The notes: a model not told the origin generated them from the letters alone. Shown: positions 41,538 through 51,170, counted from the first letter of the stretch. The stretch is DNA of 64,000 bases from Azospirillum halopraeferens DSM 3675 (GCF_000429625.1 NZ_AUCF01000009.1:186001-250000); one strand, 5' to 3'. Translations and numbers: made by a program.

Positions 41538-42680
41538 ATGACAACAGAGTCCTGTGTTTGCGTGGTGTGCGGCTCCTCGCACCTTGTGGAGCGGCCCGGC
41601 TTTGCGGCTCTGGCGCGGGTGACGTCCGATTGCCGGCCCTTTCCCGCCGGCGGGCGGCTTGCGGCGTGCGCCGACTGCGCCATGGTGCAGAAGCTGCCGA
41701 CACCGCTCTGGCATGAGGAGACGGCCCGGATCTACCGCGAGTACGCGATCTATCATCAGTCCGGCGGGCGGGAGCAGGCGGTTCTCGACGCGGTCACCGG
41801 CCGACCGCGGCGGCGCAGCCAGGTGATCGTCGATCGTCTTGCCGCAGGCGTTGCCCTTCCCGCGGCCGGCCGGATGATCGACATCGGCTGCGGCAACGGC
41901 GCCATGATCTCGGCCTTCGCAGAGCGGCTGCCCGGTTGGTCGCTGTCGGGCTTCGAGATCGATTCCACCCACGATGAGGTCCTGCGCGCCATTCCCGGTT
42001 TCGCGCGTCTCTACACCGGCTCCCTCGATGCGGTGCCGCCGGGCTTCGACGTGATCACGATGCTGCACGCGCTGGAGCATTTCGCGGAGCCCGTGGCCGT
42101 GCTGCGGGATCTCCACGGCAAGCTGGCGCCCGGCGGGCTGCTGCTCATCCAGGTGCCGAACGCGGCGCTCAACCCGTTCGACCTGATGATCGCCGACCAT
42201 CTGTCCCATTTCACCCCCGACTCGCTCGCGCACCTCGTCGGCCGTGCCGGCTTCCGGGTCGAATCCGTCGCCACCGACTGGGTGGCCAAAGAGATCTCGT
42301 TGCAGGCACGACCGGCGGCTGGTCCGGCGACCGGCGTGCCGGTTCGGGCGGGACGGCCGGTGTCGGATGACGGCATCGCCTGGCTGGAGACCCTGGTGAA
42401 CGACGCCGGCAAGGCGGCGCAGGATCAGCCGTTCGGACTGTTCGGCACCTCGATCGCGGCCACCTGGCTGTTCGGCGCGCTTGCCGATCGGGTGGCCTTC
42501 TTCGTCGACGAGGATCCCGGGCGGGCGGGCGGCACCTACTTCGATCGCCCCGTCCTGGCACCCGAGGCGGTACCCGCCGGTGCCTGCGTTTTCCTGGCGC
42601 TTGCACCGACGGTGGCCGATGCCATCGGCCGGCGACTTGGTCACTTGCCGATTCGGTTTTTCCGGCCGTCCGCTCTCTGA
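41538..42680 (+). CDS. SAM-dependent sugar methyltransferase with zinc-binding N-terminus
   Basis: A 380-residue protein. The N-terminus has two cysteine pairs (C8/C11 in CVVCGSSH and C44/C47 in CADC) that should bind zinc, as in the C-methyltransferases of deoxysugar pathways. The SAM motif I is MIDIGCGNGAMISAF, followed by ITMLHALEHFAEPVAVL and the post-motif LLIQVPNA. The C-terminal Rossmann-like domain (FGLFGTSIAATWLFGALADRV) resembles the third domain of TylC3/NovU-like enzymes. It probably methylates a keto-sugar nucleotide. A paralogue with a fuller family signature is at 49170. Confidence 0.85.
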   Translation: MTTESCVCVVCGSSHLVERPGFAALARVTSDCRPFPAGGRLAACADCAMVQKLPTPLWHEETARIYREYAIYHQSGGREQAVLDAVTGRPRRRSQVIVDRLAAGVALPAAGRMIDIGCGNGAMISAFAERLPGWSLSGFEIDSTHDEVLRAIPGFARLYTGSLDAVPPGFDVITMLHALEHFAEPVAVLRDLHGKLAPGGLLLIQVPNAALNPFDLMIADHLSHFTPDSLAHLVGRAGFRVESVATDWVAKEISLQARPAAGPATGVPVRAGRPVSDDGIAWLETLVNDAGKAAQDQPFGLFGTSIAATWLFGALADRVAFFVDEDPGRAGGTYFDRPVLAPEAVPAGACVFLALAPTVADAIGRRLGHLPIRFFRPSAL

Positions 42681-42778
42681 CGACCACCGTTCTGGACGAG
42701 GTTCGCTGCTTTCGTTATATCCCGAATGGCATTTCCCGTGCCGTGTGGATCAAATCCGCGAAAGGACGCTTCGTTAGC

Positions 42779-44005
42779 ATGCCTTGCAAGATCATTATCG
42801 CAAATGACAAGGGTGGCGTCGGGAAGAGCACGCTGGCACAGGTCTGCGTGGCCTGGCTTTCCCGCCGGGGCCACACGCCCCGGGTCGTGGAGTATGATCG
42901 AAACGGCCGGCTGCCGCGCATCCTGGGTGCCGGGCGGGTGGTATCGGTCCCGCTGCCGTCCGTGGTCGGCATGGCGCAGGACGCCCGTGCACAGAGTGTG
43001 CAGGCCTGGGACCCGATGATCGCCTGGCTGACGGATGCCGAGCCGCTGGTCGTGGATTTCGGCGCACAGGCGTGGAGCCAGTTCGCATCATGGGCTGAGG
43101 ATGTGATGCTGGCCCGCCTGTGCCCCACGGTTCCGGTCACCGTGCTGGTCCCCGTCACCGCCGACCTGGAGGCGCTGGCCGGCGCGCAACGGATCGTCGA
43201 CAGCGCGCCGCGGCTGTTGCCGGGTGTCCGCCTCGCGCTGCTGGCCTGCGACAAGGACGGGGAAGTGGGCTTTCTCAGGGGCGTTGCGGCGTGCAGCGCG
43301 CTGATCCAATCGGGCCGAGACGCCGGGGCCGCCCTGCGGGTGCTGCCCACCATGACGCGGGAAGCCTATCCGGCGCTCGCCGCGCTCGGCATGGATTTCG
43401 ACGCCATCGCCGGCAGCGACCCCGCCGACCTGGCGGAGCGCACGGGGCTGCCCATGACGGCGGTGGCACGCACCATCAAGGCGGTGGACGGTTGGTTCGC
43501 CGCGACGCTGGCCGTTCTCGATGCCGCCGTCGGCGAGCCCGCCGCGGTCCCGAAGGCCGAACCGGTCTCCCGACCCGCCCCCGAACCCGCCCCCGAACCC
43601 GGCTCCGCCCCCGAACCGGAACCACAACCGGCGGCAGCCCCGGCGGCGGCCGCTTCGGGACCGCTGCCCCGGGAGCGCTTCGACGAGACGGCCTACCGGC
43701 GTGCCAACCCCGACGTGGCCGCGGCGGTCGACCGCGGGGAATTCGACGATGGCTACGCCCACTATGTTCTGCACGGCTATGCCGAGGGGCGGCCGACCGG
43801 CGCGGCGGCCGACGGGGCGCCGGTGGCCATCGCCGCACCGCACGCCGGCATTCCCACGCTGCAGGCGTTCGACGAGGACGCCTACCTGCGTCTCTATCCC
43901 GACGTGGCCGCCGCCGTGCACGACGGTCACATCGCCTCCGGTTTCGTCCATTTCATACAGCTCGGACGGCGCGAGGGCCGCTCGGCACCGTTGCGCGCGC
44001 CCTGA
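42779..44005 (+). CDS. ParA/MinD-like ATPase with Pro/Glu linker and two C-terminal PDVAxAV repeats
   Basis: About 408 residues from the ATG at 42779 ([18 protein letters not shown]); a GTG at 42743 is an alternative. Deviant Walker A is at residues 10-18, the Walker B-like segment is VVDFGAQAWSQFASWA, and LLACDKDG is conserved. A Pro/Glu/Ala-rich linker (about residues 255-298) separates the ATPase from two repeats starting near residues 299 and 362: FDETAYRRANPDVAAAV and FDEDAYLRLYPDVAAAV, each ending in a G-x-x-EGR motif. It is the closest relative of 33500-34648. No partition genes are nearby. It lies 98 bases after a sugar methyltransferase. Confidence 0.83.
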   Translation: MPCKIIIANDKGGVGKSTLAQVCVAWLSRRGHTPRVVEYDRNGRLPRILGAGRVVSVPLPSVVGMAQDARAQSVQAWDPMIAWLTDAEPLVVDFGAQAWSQFASWAEDVMLARLCPTVPVTVLVPVTADLEALAGAQRIVDSAPRLLPGVRLALLACDKDGEVGFLRGVAACSALIQSGRDAGAALRVLPTMTREAYPALAALGMDFDAIAGSDPADLAERTGLPMTAVARTIKAVDGWFAATLAVLDAAVGEPAAVPKAEPVSRPAPEPAPEPGSAPEPEPQPAAAPAAAASGPLPRERFDETAYRRANPDVAAAVDRGEFDDGYAHYVLHGYAEGRPTGAAADGAPVAIAAPHAGIPTLQAFDEDAYLRLYPDVAAAVHDGHIASGFVHFIQLGRREGRSAPLRAP

Positions 44006-44120
44006 CGGGTTTGAAAATGGCGACGGTTCCGGCGTGTCCCGTGTGCTTCGCGTCCGCACACGCTGCCGGGACGGCAAAGGAACACCCGTTGCCGGCAAGC
44101 GGGGCAGCGATGTGGGGACG

Positions 44121-47100
44121 ATGATGCAGCGCGTGCTCCTTGTCGATCCGGACCTGCGATCTGCGGATGAACCCGCGCCGTCCGTCCTGTTCGGCCATGC
44201 CGCGGCCGCGGCGGGCATTCCCGCGGTGGTGCTCGCCCATGCCGCCTGCCGGGCCGGGACCGACGGCCCCCTGCGGGTGATGCCCCGGTCGGACGCGACC
44301 GTTCTCCCTGCCGGACCGCAGGACGACCTGGTGTTCCCCCGCGGTCTCGACGCGGCCGGCCTGGCCCGCCTTCTGCATCGCACCGCGGCCACGCCGGCCG
44401 GGCGACGTCCGACCGTCCGCCTGATCCAATCGGCTGATCCCGACTCCTTCCCGTGCGGCGAGCAGGCGCGGTGGACTTCGGCACTGGGCTGCCTGCGCGG
44501 CCTGGCGGGAGGGCGCATTCTGTTCCACGCCGACACCGATGCCCTGGCGGAACGGTGGCGATCCTTCGCCGGCTTGCCCGTCGCGGTCTGCCCGCGGCCT
44601 TTGCCGCTGCGCCACCTGCCGTTTCCCGACGCCGGCGGGCCGGGGCCCGGACCGGTGCGGCTGCTGTTCGCGGGAAGCGCGGACGCAAAGGGCGGTTTCA
44701 CGCTTCTGCCCGATCTGGTCGATGCCTTATGGCTCAGCGTCATCGACGCCGGTCGGGCGGTGCTGACCATCCTTGCCGAGCTTCCGCCGGTCCCCGCCCC
44801 GGAGGTGCGCGCCGCCCTGGACCGCCTCCTGGCCTATCCGCGCAATCGTGTGACCGTGCTGACCGGACGGCCGAGCCCATTGTGGCGCTACACCCATCTG
44901 GCCGAGGCCGACCTGCTGCTGCTGCCCGACCCGCCGCAGGCCGCCCGGCGCACGGCGCCGGCGCCGTTCATCGAGGCGGCGGCGCTCGGCAAGCCGATGG
45001 TGCTGGCCGCCGGGACCTGGATGGCCGACCGCGCCGGCGACGGGGCCGTGCGGGCCGATCGGGCGGACCGTTTCGCCGATGCGGTCCGCCGGGCCCTCGG
45101 CCGGTTGCCGGAACTGACCGCGGCCGCCCGGGCGAACGCCCCCGGCTGGCGGCGGGCCCACGATCCGCAGGAGGCGCTGCGCCATCTGCTGCAGGACCGT
45201 GCGCCGCGGCTCGACGGCGGGGCGGCCCCGGCGGCGCTGGTGGTCGGGCGCACGGCCTCCCTCGATCCTCTCGGCGCCGCACCGCTGCGCCAGCGCATCG
45301 CGTTGCTGGCACGGGGCGGCTGGCGGCTGTACGGCGTCTTCGTCGGGGCGGACGACGCTCCGGTCGACGCGATTGCCGACGCCTTCCCCTTCGCTGCCTG
45401 CTGGCGGGTGGGAGACGACGCGGCCAAGCGCCGCATCCGGTTCGGGATCACCGGAGCCGGATGGCCGCGCGGCATGGCGGCGGAACTGGCGGCGGCGGAC
45501 ATCCGCCTGGTGCTGACGGACGATGCGGATGCCGGCGCGTTGCTCGGCCGTCTCGGGCTTGCCGATCGCGCGCGGGTCGTCGAGGCCGGGGCGTTCCACC
45601 GCTATGATCCGGCGGTGCACGGTGATGCGGCGGCATACCGCACGTTCATCGACCGCGACGCCGGACGGTTGCGCGCCAGCGCCGCAGTGCTGGTGACCGA
45701 ACCCGAACACGGCGCCTTCCTGAGGCAGAAGATCGTCGAAGTGCCGTTCCTGGCCCTTCCGCCCGTCGACCCTCCGGCGCCGGCGGGCTGGGACCTCCTG
45801 GCCGACGGCGCGGATCTCGGCACGCTGCTGCGGGACTGCGGCTGGACCGGCGAGGGGGACCCGTGCGGTCCGCTGGTGCTGGCGGTCAACGACGGCGCGG
45901 CGGGCACACCGGCGGGACTGCGCTGGTTCCTGGAGAGCGTGGTGGCCGGGCACCTCGGCGGCCGGGCTCTGAGCGTCGTGCTGGTCAACGTGGCGGAAGC
46001 GCCCGGTCCGGCCGATGACCGTGTCCTGTGCATCGCGCGGCCGTCTCGGCCCGAGCGCCTCTACGCTGCGGCCCGCCTGGTCGTGGTGCCGTGTGCCGGC
46101 GGTGTGGCGGTGGCGCCCGCGCTGCTGCGGGCCCTGGCGTATGGCCGCCCCGTGGTGGCAACGCCGGGGGCCTTTGCGGCGGCCGACCCGCCGCCGGACA
46201 TCGCCGGGACCGACGATCCGGCCGCTTTTGCCGGACGCATGCTCGACCTGCTGCACAACCCGGTGCGGTGCCGGCGCGTGGCGGACGCCGGTCTGCACTG
46301 GGCTTGCCGGCGCCTGGACCGGGAGCGGGCTGCCACCGCCTTCGCGGCCCTCGCCGCCACCCTGGTTTCCGGCGCGCCGCCCGCCCCGGCGGGGCCCGCT
46401 GACACGCCGGCGGCGGCGGAACCGGCCGGTCCCCTTCCCGCATGGCATCCCGTCCTTGTGCCCTACCGGCAGGCTCTGTCCGCGTTCGCCGCGGGCATCG
46501 ACGCTCCGGAAGCGGCACGGGCCCTGTGTGCGGCCCTGCCCGATCCGCAGGCCGCCGATGCCTGCCGGGCGGTGCATGATCTTCTGCGCGCTCCCGGCAG
46601 CGACTGGTGGCGTAACGTGTCCTTGCCCGGTTTCGAACCGTTCGTCGACATCGCGATCGCGCCGGTGGTTCCGGACCGGCAACGCCTGCACGCCGCCGCC
46701 AGGCCGGCATCGACCGGCGAAACGTCGTGGGTGCCGCACCTCCTTGACGAACAGATCGACCGCTGGCTTGCCGACCGGCCGGCGGACCGCAGGCATGTGG
46801 ATGCCATCATCCGGAGCCTGGAGGTTCCGGAGCGTGCCGATGCGCTGGAGGCGATGTACGCCCATCGCGCCGCGGTGGCCGCACGGAGCGGCGCGCCGGC
46901 GCTGCCGCCCTTCGAACCGTTCATCGCCCGCATGGTGGAGGACGCCTGGGCGCCGGATGCGCCGGGCCGGACTCCCCTGCCGCTGCCGCTGCGACGGATC
47001 ATCGCCGGAGAAGGCAACCTGCCCGGCACGGCCGCGCTGCGCACCGCGATTCGCTGCCGGGTGGCCGGCGAACCGATCCCGCCCGCCGCCGCCGCCGACC

Positions 47101-47273
47101 TGATCGCCGCCGTCGGCGAGCCCCGGCATGCCGATGTGCTGGCCCGCGTCTACGACCACGAACGCATCACCCAGGGCTACGGCCTTCCCCGGGAACGCCG
47201 TCTGCCGGATTTCGAACGGTTTGTCGACGGGGTTGCGGCTGCCGCCGCCGGACCGCCCCGGCATGCCGCCTGA
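44121..47273 (+). CDS. Large protein with two GT-B glycosyltransferase domains and C-terminal repeats
   Basis: About 1050 residues from the ATG at 44121 (GGGGA upstream). The first GT-B-like unit ends with VRLLFAGSADAKGGF, VTVLTGRPSPLWRYTHLAEADLLLL and PFIEAAALGKPMVLAAG (GT4-like donor site). A second unit follows from about residue 370, with GPLVLAVNDGAAGTP and RLYAAARLVVVPCAGGVAVAPALLRALAYGRPVVATPGAF. Residues about 820-1050 contain three spaced motifs, LPGFEPFVDIAI, LPPFEPFIARMV and LPDFERFVDGVA, marking degenerate repeats. The EX7E motif is weak in both halves, so catalytic competence is uncertain. It is followed after 30 bases by rfbF. Confidence 0.78.
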   Translation: MMQRVLLVDPDLRSADEPAPSVLFGHAAAAAGIPAVVLAHAACRAGTDGPLRVMPRSDATVLPAGPQDDLVFPRGLDAAGLARLLHRTAATPAGRRPTVRLIQSADPDSFPCGEQARWTSALGCLRGLAGGRILFHADTDALAERWRSFAGLPVAVCPRPLPLRHLPFPDAGGPGPGPVRLLFAGSADAKGGFTLLPDLVDALWLSVIDAGRAVLTILAELPPVPAPEVRAALDRLLAYPRNRVTVLTGRPSPLWRYTHLAEADLLLLPDPPQAARRTAPAPFIEAAALGKPMVLAAGTWMADRAGDGAVRADRADRFADAVRRALGRLPELTAAARANAPGWRRAHDPQEALRHLLQDRAPRLDGGAAPAALVVGRTASLDPLGAAPLRQRIALLARGGWRLYGVFVGADDAPVDAIADAFPFAACWRVGDDAAKRRIRFGITGAGWPRGMAAELAAADIRLVLTDDADAGALLGRLGLADRARVVEAGAFHRYDPAVHGDAAAYRTFIDRDAGRLRASAAVLVTEPEHGAFLRQKIVEVPFLALPPVDPPAPAGWDLLADGADLGTLLRDCGWTGEGDPCGPLVLAVNDGAAGTPAGLRWFLESVVAGHLGGRALSVVLVNVAEAPGPADDRVLCIARPSRPERLYAAARLVVVPCAGGVAVAPALLRALAYGRPVVATPGAFAAADPPPDIAGTDDPAAFAGRMLDLLHNPVRCRRVADAGLHWACRRLDRERAATAFAALAATLVSGAPPAPAGPADTPAAAEPAGPLPAWHPVLVPYRQALSAFAAGIDAPEAARALCAALPDPQAADACRAVHDLLRAPGSDWWRNVSLPGFEPFVDIAIAPVVPDRQRLHAAARPASTGETSWVPHLLDEQIDRWLADRPADRRHVDAIIRSLEVPERADALEAMYAHRAAVAARSGAPALPPFEPFIARMVEDAWAPDAPGRTPLPLPLRRIIAGEGNLPGTAALRTAIRCRVAGEPIPPAAAADLIAAVGEPRHADVLARVYDHERITQGYGLPRERRLPDFERFVDGVAAAAAGPPRHAA

Positions 47274-47303
47274 TCGTCAACCCACCGGTCGAGAGGAACC
47301 GCC

Positions 47304-48098
47304 ATGACCGCATCCACCGAGTTCGAAGCCGTCATCCTCTGCGGTGGCCTTGGCACCCGCCTTCGTGAGGAGACGGAGTTCCGGCCGAAGCCGATGGTGG
47401 ACATCGGCGGCCGGCCCATCCTGTGGCACATCATGCGGCATTACCGCCATTTCGGCGTCCGCAGTTTCGTCCTGTGCCTCGGCTACAAAGGCGATTCGAT
47501 CCGGGACTTCTTCCTGAACTACAACCGCCGTTGCCATGACCTGGTGATCGACCTCGGCGCCAACAACATCGTCAACCTGGAGCCCCACGACGAACAGCTG
47601 GACTGGCGTGTCGTGCTGGCGGAAACCGGCGCGGAAAGCATGACCGGCCGGCGCATCGTCCGGGCCCTGCGCCACGTGCGGGGCAACACGTTCCTGGCCA
47701 CCTACGGCGACGGCGTCGCCGACGTCGACGTCGACGCGCTGATCGCCCACCACCGCCGCATGGGACGCATGGCGACGGTGACCGCCGTTCATCCGTCCTC
47801 GCGGTTCGGCGAGCTTGGCCTCAGCGGCGACATCGTCCACAGCTTCCGTGAGAAGCCGCAGGTGGACGACGGCTGGATCAACGGCGGTTTCTTCGTCTTC
47901 GAGAAGGAGGCGTTCGCCGACGTCGACCCGGCGGCGAACCCGGCGCTGGAGGACGGCGTGCTGGAGCGGCTTGCCGAACGCGGCGAACTGTCCGTCTACC
48001 GCCATCACGGCTTCTGGCAGTGCATGGACACCTACCGCGAGATGCAGCTTCTCAACGAGCTGTGGGCAAGCGGCAGCGCCCCCTGGCGGCTGTGGTGA
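47304..48098 (+). CDS. rfbF: Glucose-1-phosphate cytidylyltransferase
   Basis: A 264-residue enzyme of the usual RfbF length. It joins CTP and glucose 1-phosphate to give CDP-glucose. The nucleotidyltransferase signature is AVILCGGLGTRLREETEFRPKP (loop plus Lys), with GGRPILWHIMRHY, FLATYGDGVADVD (metal aspartate) and NGGFFVFEKEAF. A GAGAGGAAC ribosome site precedes the ATG. rfbG follows after 5 bases, so the pair delivers CDP-4-keto-6-deoxyglucose, the root of CDP-dideoxy and branched sugars. Confidence 0.95.
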   Translation: MTASTEFEAVILCGGLGTRLREETEFRPKPMVDIGGRPILWHIMRHYRHFGVRSFVLCLGYKGDSIRDFFLNYNRRCHDLVIDLGANNIVNLEPHDEQLDWRVVLAETGAESMTGRRIVRALRHVRGNTFLATYGDGVADVDVDALIAHHRRMGRMATVTAVHPSSRFGELGLSGDIVHSFREKPQVDDGWINGGFFVFEKEAFADVDPAANPALEDGVLERLAERGELSVYRHHGFWQCMDTYREMQLLNELWASGSAPWRLW

Positions 48099-48103
48099 CC
48101 GGG

Positions 48104-49180
48104 ATGACGATCAACCCGGACCTGTGGCGTGGCCGGCGTGTCTTTCTCACCGGCCACAGTGGCTTCGTCGGCGGCTGGCTGGTTCACCTGCTGGTCGGCA
48201 TGGGGGCGCACGTGGCGGGCTATGCGCTGGCGCCGCCCGGCGAGCCTAATCTGCACGACCTCACCGGTGTTGCCGGCCTGGTGGACGGCGGCTTCGGCGA
48301 CATCCGCGACGGGGCGGCCCTGGCGTCGGCGCTGGCCGCGGCCGAACCCGACGTGGTGCTGCACCTGGCCGCCCAGCCGCTGGTGCGGCGCGCCTTCGCC
48401 GAACCGGTGGACACGTTCGCCACCAACGTGATGGGCACGGTTCACCTGCTGGAGGCGATCCGCCTCTGCCCGGCGGTGCAGGCCGCCGTCGTGGTGACGA
48501 CGGATAAGGTCTATGACAACCGGGAATGGGCGTGGCCCTACCGCGAAACCGACGCTCTGGGCGGACGGGAACCCTACGGCGTCAGCAAGGCCTGCTGCGA
48601 GATGGCGGTGGACGCCTACCGGAAGAGCTATTTCGAGTCGGCGCGCCGGCTGCCGGTGGCCACCGTGCGCGCCGGCAATGTCATCGGCGGCGGTGACTGG
48701 GCGGAGGACCGGCTGGTGCCCGACGCCATCCGCGCCTTCACCGGCGGCCGTCCGCTGGTCCTGCGCAACCCCATGGCGGTGCGTCCCTGGCAGCACGTTC
48801 TGGAGATGGCCGCCGGCTGCCTCACGATCGCCGAACGGCTGATCGCTGCCGACGCCGATGCGGCGAACGCCTTCGCGAAGGGATGGAACTTCGGGCCGCG
48901 GACCGAGGACGCGCGGCCGGTGTCGTGGGTGGCCGACCGTCTGGCGCTGCACTGGGGTGACGGAGCGCGCTGGGAGCCGGAGGACGGTGCCCGACCGTAC
49001 GAGGCCCGGCTGCTGATGCTGGACAGCACCCTGGCCCACGGCGAGCTGGGCTGGCGCCCGCGCTGGACGCTGGATACCGCGCTGGCCCGTACCGTCGAGT
49101 GGTATCGCGCCCGGCATCGCGGTGAGGACATGCGCGCCGTCACCCGGCGGCAAATCGAGGAGTTCATGGATGATCAGTAA
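48104..49180 (+). CDS. rfbG: CDP-glucose 4,6-dehydratase
   Basis: A 358-residue extended SDR from the ATG at 48104 (MTINPDLWRGRRVFLTGHSGFVGGWL). The motif GHSGFVGGW is typical of CDP-glucose dehydratases. TTDKVYDNREW and YGVSKACCE (catalytic Tyr/Lys) and VRAGNVIGGGDWAEDRLVPD are family hallmarks. It converts CDP-glucose to CDP-4-keto-6-deoxyglucose with bound NAD. It overlaps the downstream methyltransferase by 11 bases, so the keto-sugar is probably passed to that enzyme. Confidence 0.95.
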   Translation: MTINPDLWRGRRVFLTGHSGFVGGWLVHLLVGMGAHVAGYALAPPGEPNLHDLTGVAGLVDGGFGDIRDGAALASALAAAEPDVVLHLAAQPLVRRAFAEPVDTFATNVMGTVHLLEAIRLCPAVQAAVVVTTDKVYDNREWAWPYRETDALGGREPYGVSKACCEMAVDAYRKSYFESARRLPVATVRAGNVIGGGDWAEDRLVPDAIRAFTGGRPLVLRNPMAVRPWQHVLEMAAGCLTIAERLIAADADAANAFAKGWNFGPRTEDARPVSWVADRLALHWGDGARWEPEDGARPYEARLLMLDSTLAHGELGWRPRWTLDTALARTVEWYRARHRGEDMRAVTRRQIEEFMDDQ

Positions 49181-50435
49181 CGCATCCCCCCCGCCGGCCT
49201 GCCGCGCCTGCGGCGCGCCACTGACGCGCAGCTTTGCCGATCTCGGTTCGACGCCGGTGTCCAATGCCTTCCGCCGTGCCGGAGAGCTGACCGAACCGGA
49301 GCCGTTCTTTCCGCTCCACGCCTATGTTTGCGATTCCTGCCATCTGGTCCAGCTCCGCGATTTCCGGGCGCCGGAGCATCTGTTCACCGACGACTACGCC
49401 TATTTTTCCTCCTATTCGACCAGTTGGCTGCGCCACGCCGAAGCCTATACGCAGGCGATGGTCGAGCGGTTCGGCATCGGGTCGGAGAACCTGGTCGTCG
49501 AAGTGGCAAGCAACGACGGTTACCTGCTGCGGTACTTCAAGGCGCGCGGTGTCCCGGTCTTCGGCGTGGAGCCGTGCGCCAACGTCGCGGCGGCGGCCGA
49601 GCGCAACCACGGCATTCGCAGCGTCGTGCGGTTTTTCGGCGCCGAAACCGCCCGCGACATGGTGGCCGACGGCCTTGCCGCCGACCTGATGGCCGCCAAC
49701 AACGTTCTGGCGCACGTCCCCGATCCCAACGACTTCCTGGCCGGCTTCGCCATCCTGCTGAAGCCGTCCGGCGTCGTCACCTTCGAGTTTCCCCACCTGC
49801 TGCGCCTCATCGCTGGCCGGCAGTTCGACACCATCTATCACGAACACTATTCCTACCTGTCGCTGCTTGCGGTGGAGAACCTGCTGGCCCGCCACGGGCT
49901 GGCGGCCTTCGACGTGGAGGAACTTGCCACCCATGGCGGGTCGCTGCGCCTGTTCGCCGGCCATGCCGGAGCGGTGCCGGAGGCATCGGCATCCCTGCGC
50001 GCCGTGCGGGTGCAGGAACGGTCCGCCGGATTGGACACCTCCGCGCCCTATGACGGGTTCGCCGAAGAGGTCCGCCGGACGAAGCGGCGACTGCTGTCGG
50101 AACTGATTGCGCTGAAGGACGCGGGAGCGCGCATCGCCGGCTACGGCGCTCCGGCCAAGGGCAACACCCTTCTGAACTATTGCGGAATCGGCCGGGACTT
50201 CATCGATTTCACGGTCGATCGCAGCCCGCAGAAGCAGGGTCTCTATCTGCCGGGCACCGCTATTCCCATTCTTGCACCCGAGGCGATCGCCGAGGCCCGG
50301 CCGGACTATGTGCTGATTCTGCCCTGGAACCTCAAGGACGAGATCGTCGCGCAGATGGCCGGCATCGCGCAATGGGGAGGGCGTTTCATCGTGCCCATCC
50401 CCGATGTCGCGGTCATCGACCCGGCGGATCAATGA
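49170..50435 (+). CDS. Sugar C-methyltransferase (zinc-binding, class I SAM)
   Basis: About 421 residues from the ATG at 49170 ([18 protein letters not shown]). Zinc ligands are C11/C14 and the CDSC pair near residues 53-56. [28 protein letters not shown] (SAM site), [15 protein letters not shown] and [19 protein letters not shown] are the signatures of TylC3/NovU-type deoxysugar C-methyltransferases. It would methylate C-3 or another position of a 4-keto-6-deoxy sugar, most simply the CDP-sugar made by RfbF and RfbG just upstream. Ends before a strong bidirectional hairpin. Confidence 0.92.
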   Translation: MISNASPPPACRACGAPLTRSFADLGSTPVSNAFRRAGELTEPEPFFPLHAYVCDSCHLVQLRDFRAPEHLFTDDYAYFSSYSTSWLRHAEAYTQAMVERFGIGSENLVVEVASNDGYLLRYFKARGVPVFGVEPCANVAAAAERNHGIRSVVRFFGAETARDMVADGLAADLMAANNVLAHVPDPNDFLAGFAILLKPSGVVTFEFPHLLRLIAGRQFDTIYHEHYSYLSLLAVENLLARHGLAAFDVEELATHGGSLRLFAGHAGAVPEASASLRAVRVQERSAGLDTSAPYDGFAEEVRRTKRRLLSELIALKDAGARIAGYGAPAKGNTLLNYCGIGRDFIDFTVDRSPQKQGLYLPGTAIPILAPEAIAEARPDYVLILPWNLKDEIVAQMAGIAQWGGRFIVPIPDVAVIDPADQ

Positions 50436-50452
50436 CCTGCATTGCTCGACGG

Positions 50453-50494
50453 GGCATGCCGGCGGCACCGATCTGATGCCGCCGGCGTGATGCC
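50453..50494. terminator. Hairpin terminator between convergent genes
   Basis: GCCGGCGGCA (50458-50467) pairs perfectly with TGCCGCCGGC (50477-50486) over a 9-base loop, and outer GGCAT/ATGCC arms extend it with a small bulge. The hairpin lies in the 90-base gap between convergent operons and could terminate both; T-tracts are short (GGGTTTG on the plus side). Confidence 0.6.
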
Positions 50495-50525
50495 GGGTTT
50501 GCGGTGTCGGCCGCGACGACGCTGT

Positions 50526-51170
50526 CTACGGAGCGTTGGCACCACGCAGGGCAAGGGTGCGCCCGCCGATCAGGATGTCGGTTCCGGCAACGAACGCACC
50601 CAGCGTGCGGGCCTGCCCATCCAGCAGTGCCGCCGGCAACGGAATGGCGAAGCCATGGAAGCCATAGCCGATGCGATTGCGGTTCAGGTCCATGCGGAAG
50701 TGCCGGGCGTAGCCGCGGGCCACCTCGTCGCCGTCGGCGTAAAGCGCCACGACGACCTTGTCGTCAACGGACCGCCGGTCCAGGGCCCAGCCGTGGGCGA
50801 CGCCGTCGCGGACCACATCCAGGGACCCGCGGTACCGGAGTGATCGATCGAACCGCACGCGTTGAAGGCTTCCCGGCAGGGGCGTGTCGCAGCCGCGGAC
50901 GAATGCGGCGATCTCGTGTTCGGCGCCGTCGATCCGGTCCACCGGCAGGTCGGTCTCGAAGCTGTGGGCGCCGTCGCCGATCCCGTTTTCGGCCAGGTCG
51001 GGCCGGAACCGGTCGGCCGTGATCGAACACAGAGGGCGGCCGTCGACCAGCAGATCGACCACGACCCGTTGGTCCGGCTGTGCCGGATCGAAGGCCCAGC
51101 CGGCCAGGCGTTCGCCGAACAGGCCGCCGAAATGACCGGTGGCCCGGGGGCGGGGGCGGTCCACGATCAT
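50526..51170 (-). CDS. Protein made of two GWAxxP/GDGxHxF modules (unknown function)
   Basis: A 214-residue protein from the ATG at 51170, overlapping the stop of the 93-residue protein gene as ATGA. It is nothing but two copies of a module also fused to glycosyltransferase, sulfotransferase and membrane proteins in this window. Copy 1 (about residues 12-95): LAGWAFDPAQPDQRVVVDL, ADRFRPDLAENGIGDGAHSF. Copy 2 (about 113-205): AHGWALDRRSVDDKVVVAL, RHFRMDLNRNRIGYGFHGF. The predicted fold is beta-sandwich-like. No catalytic residues or signal peptide are evident. It may be a carbohydrate- or protein-binding adaptor (inference). Confidence 0.75.
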   Translation of the reverse strand: MIVDRPRPRATGHFGGLFGERLAGWAFDPAQPDQRVVVDLLVDGRPLCSITADRFRPDLAENGIGDGAHSFETDLPVDRIDGAEHEIAAFVRGCDTPLPGSLQRVRFDRSLRYRGSLDVVRDGVAHGWALDRRSVDDKVVVALYADGDEVARGYARHFRMDLNRNRIGYGFHGFAIPLPAALLDGQARTLGAFVAGTDILIGGRTLALRGANAP

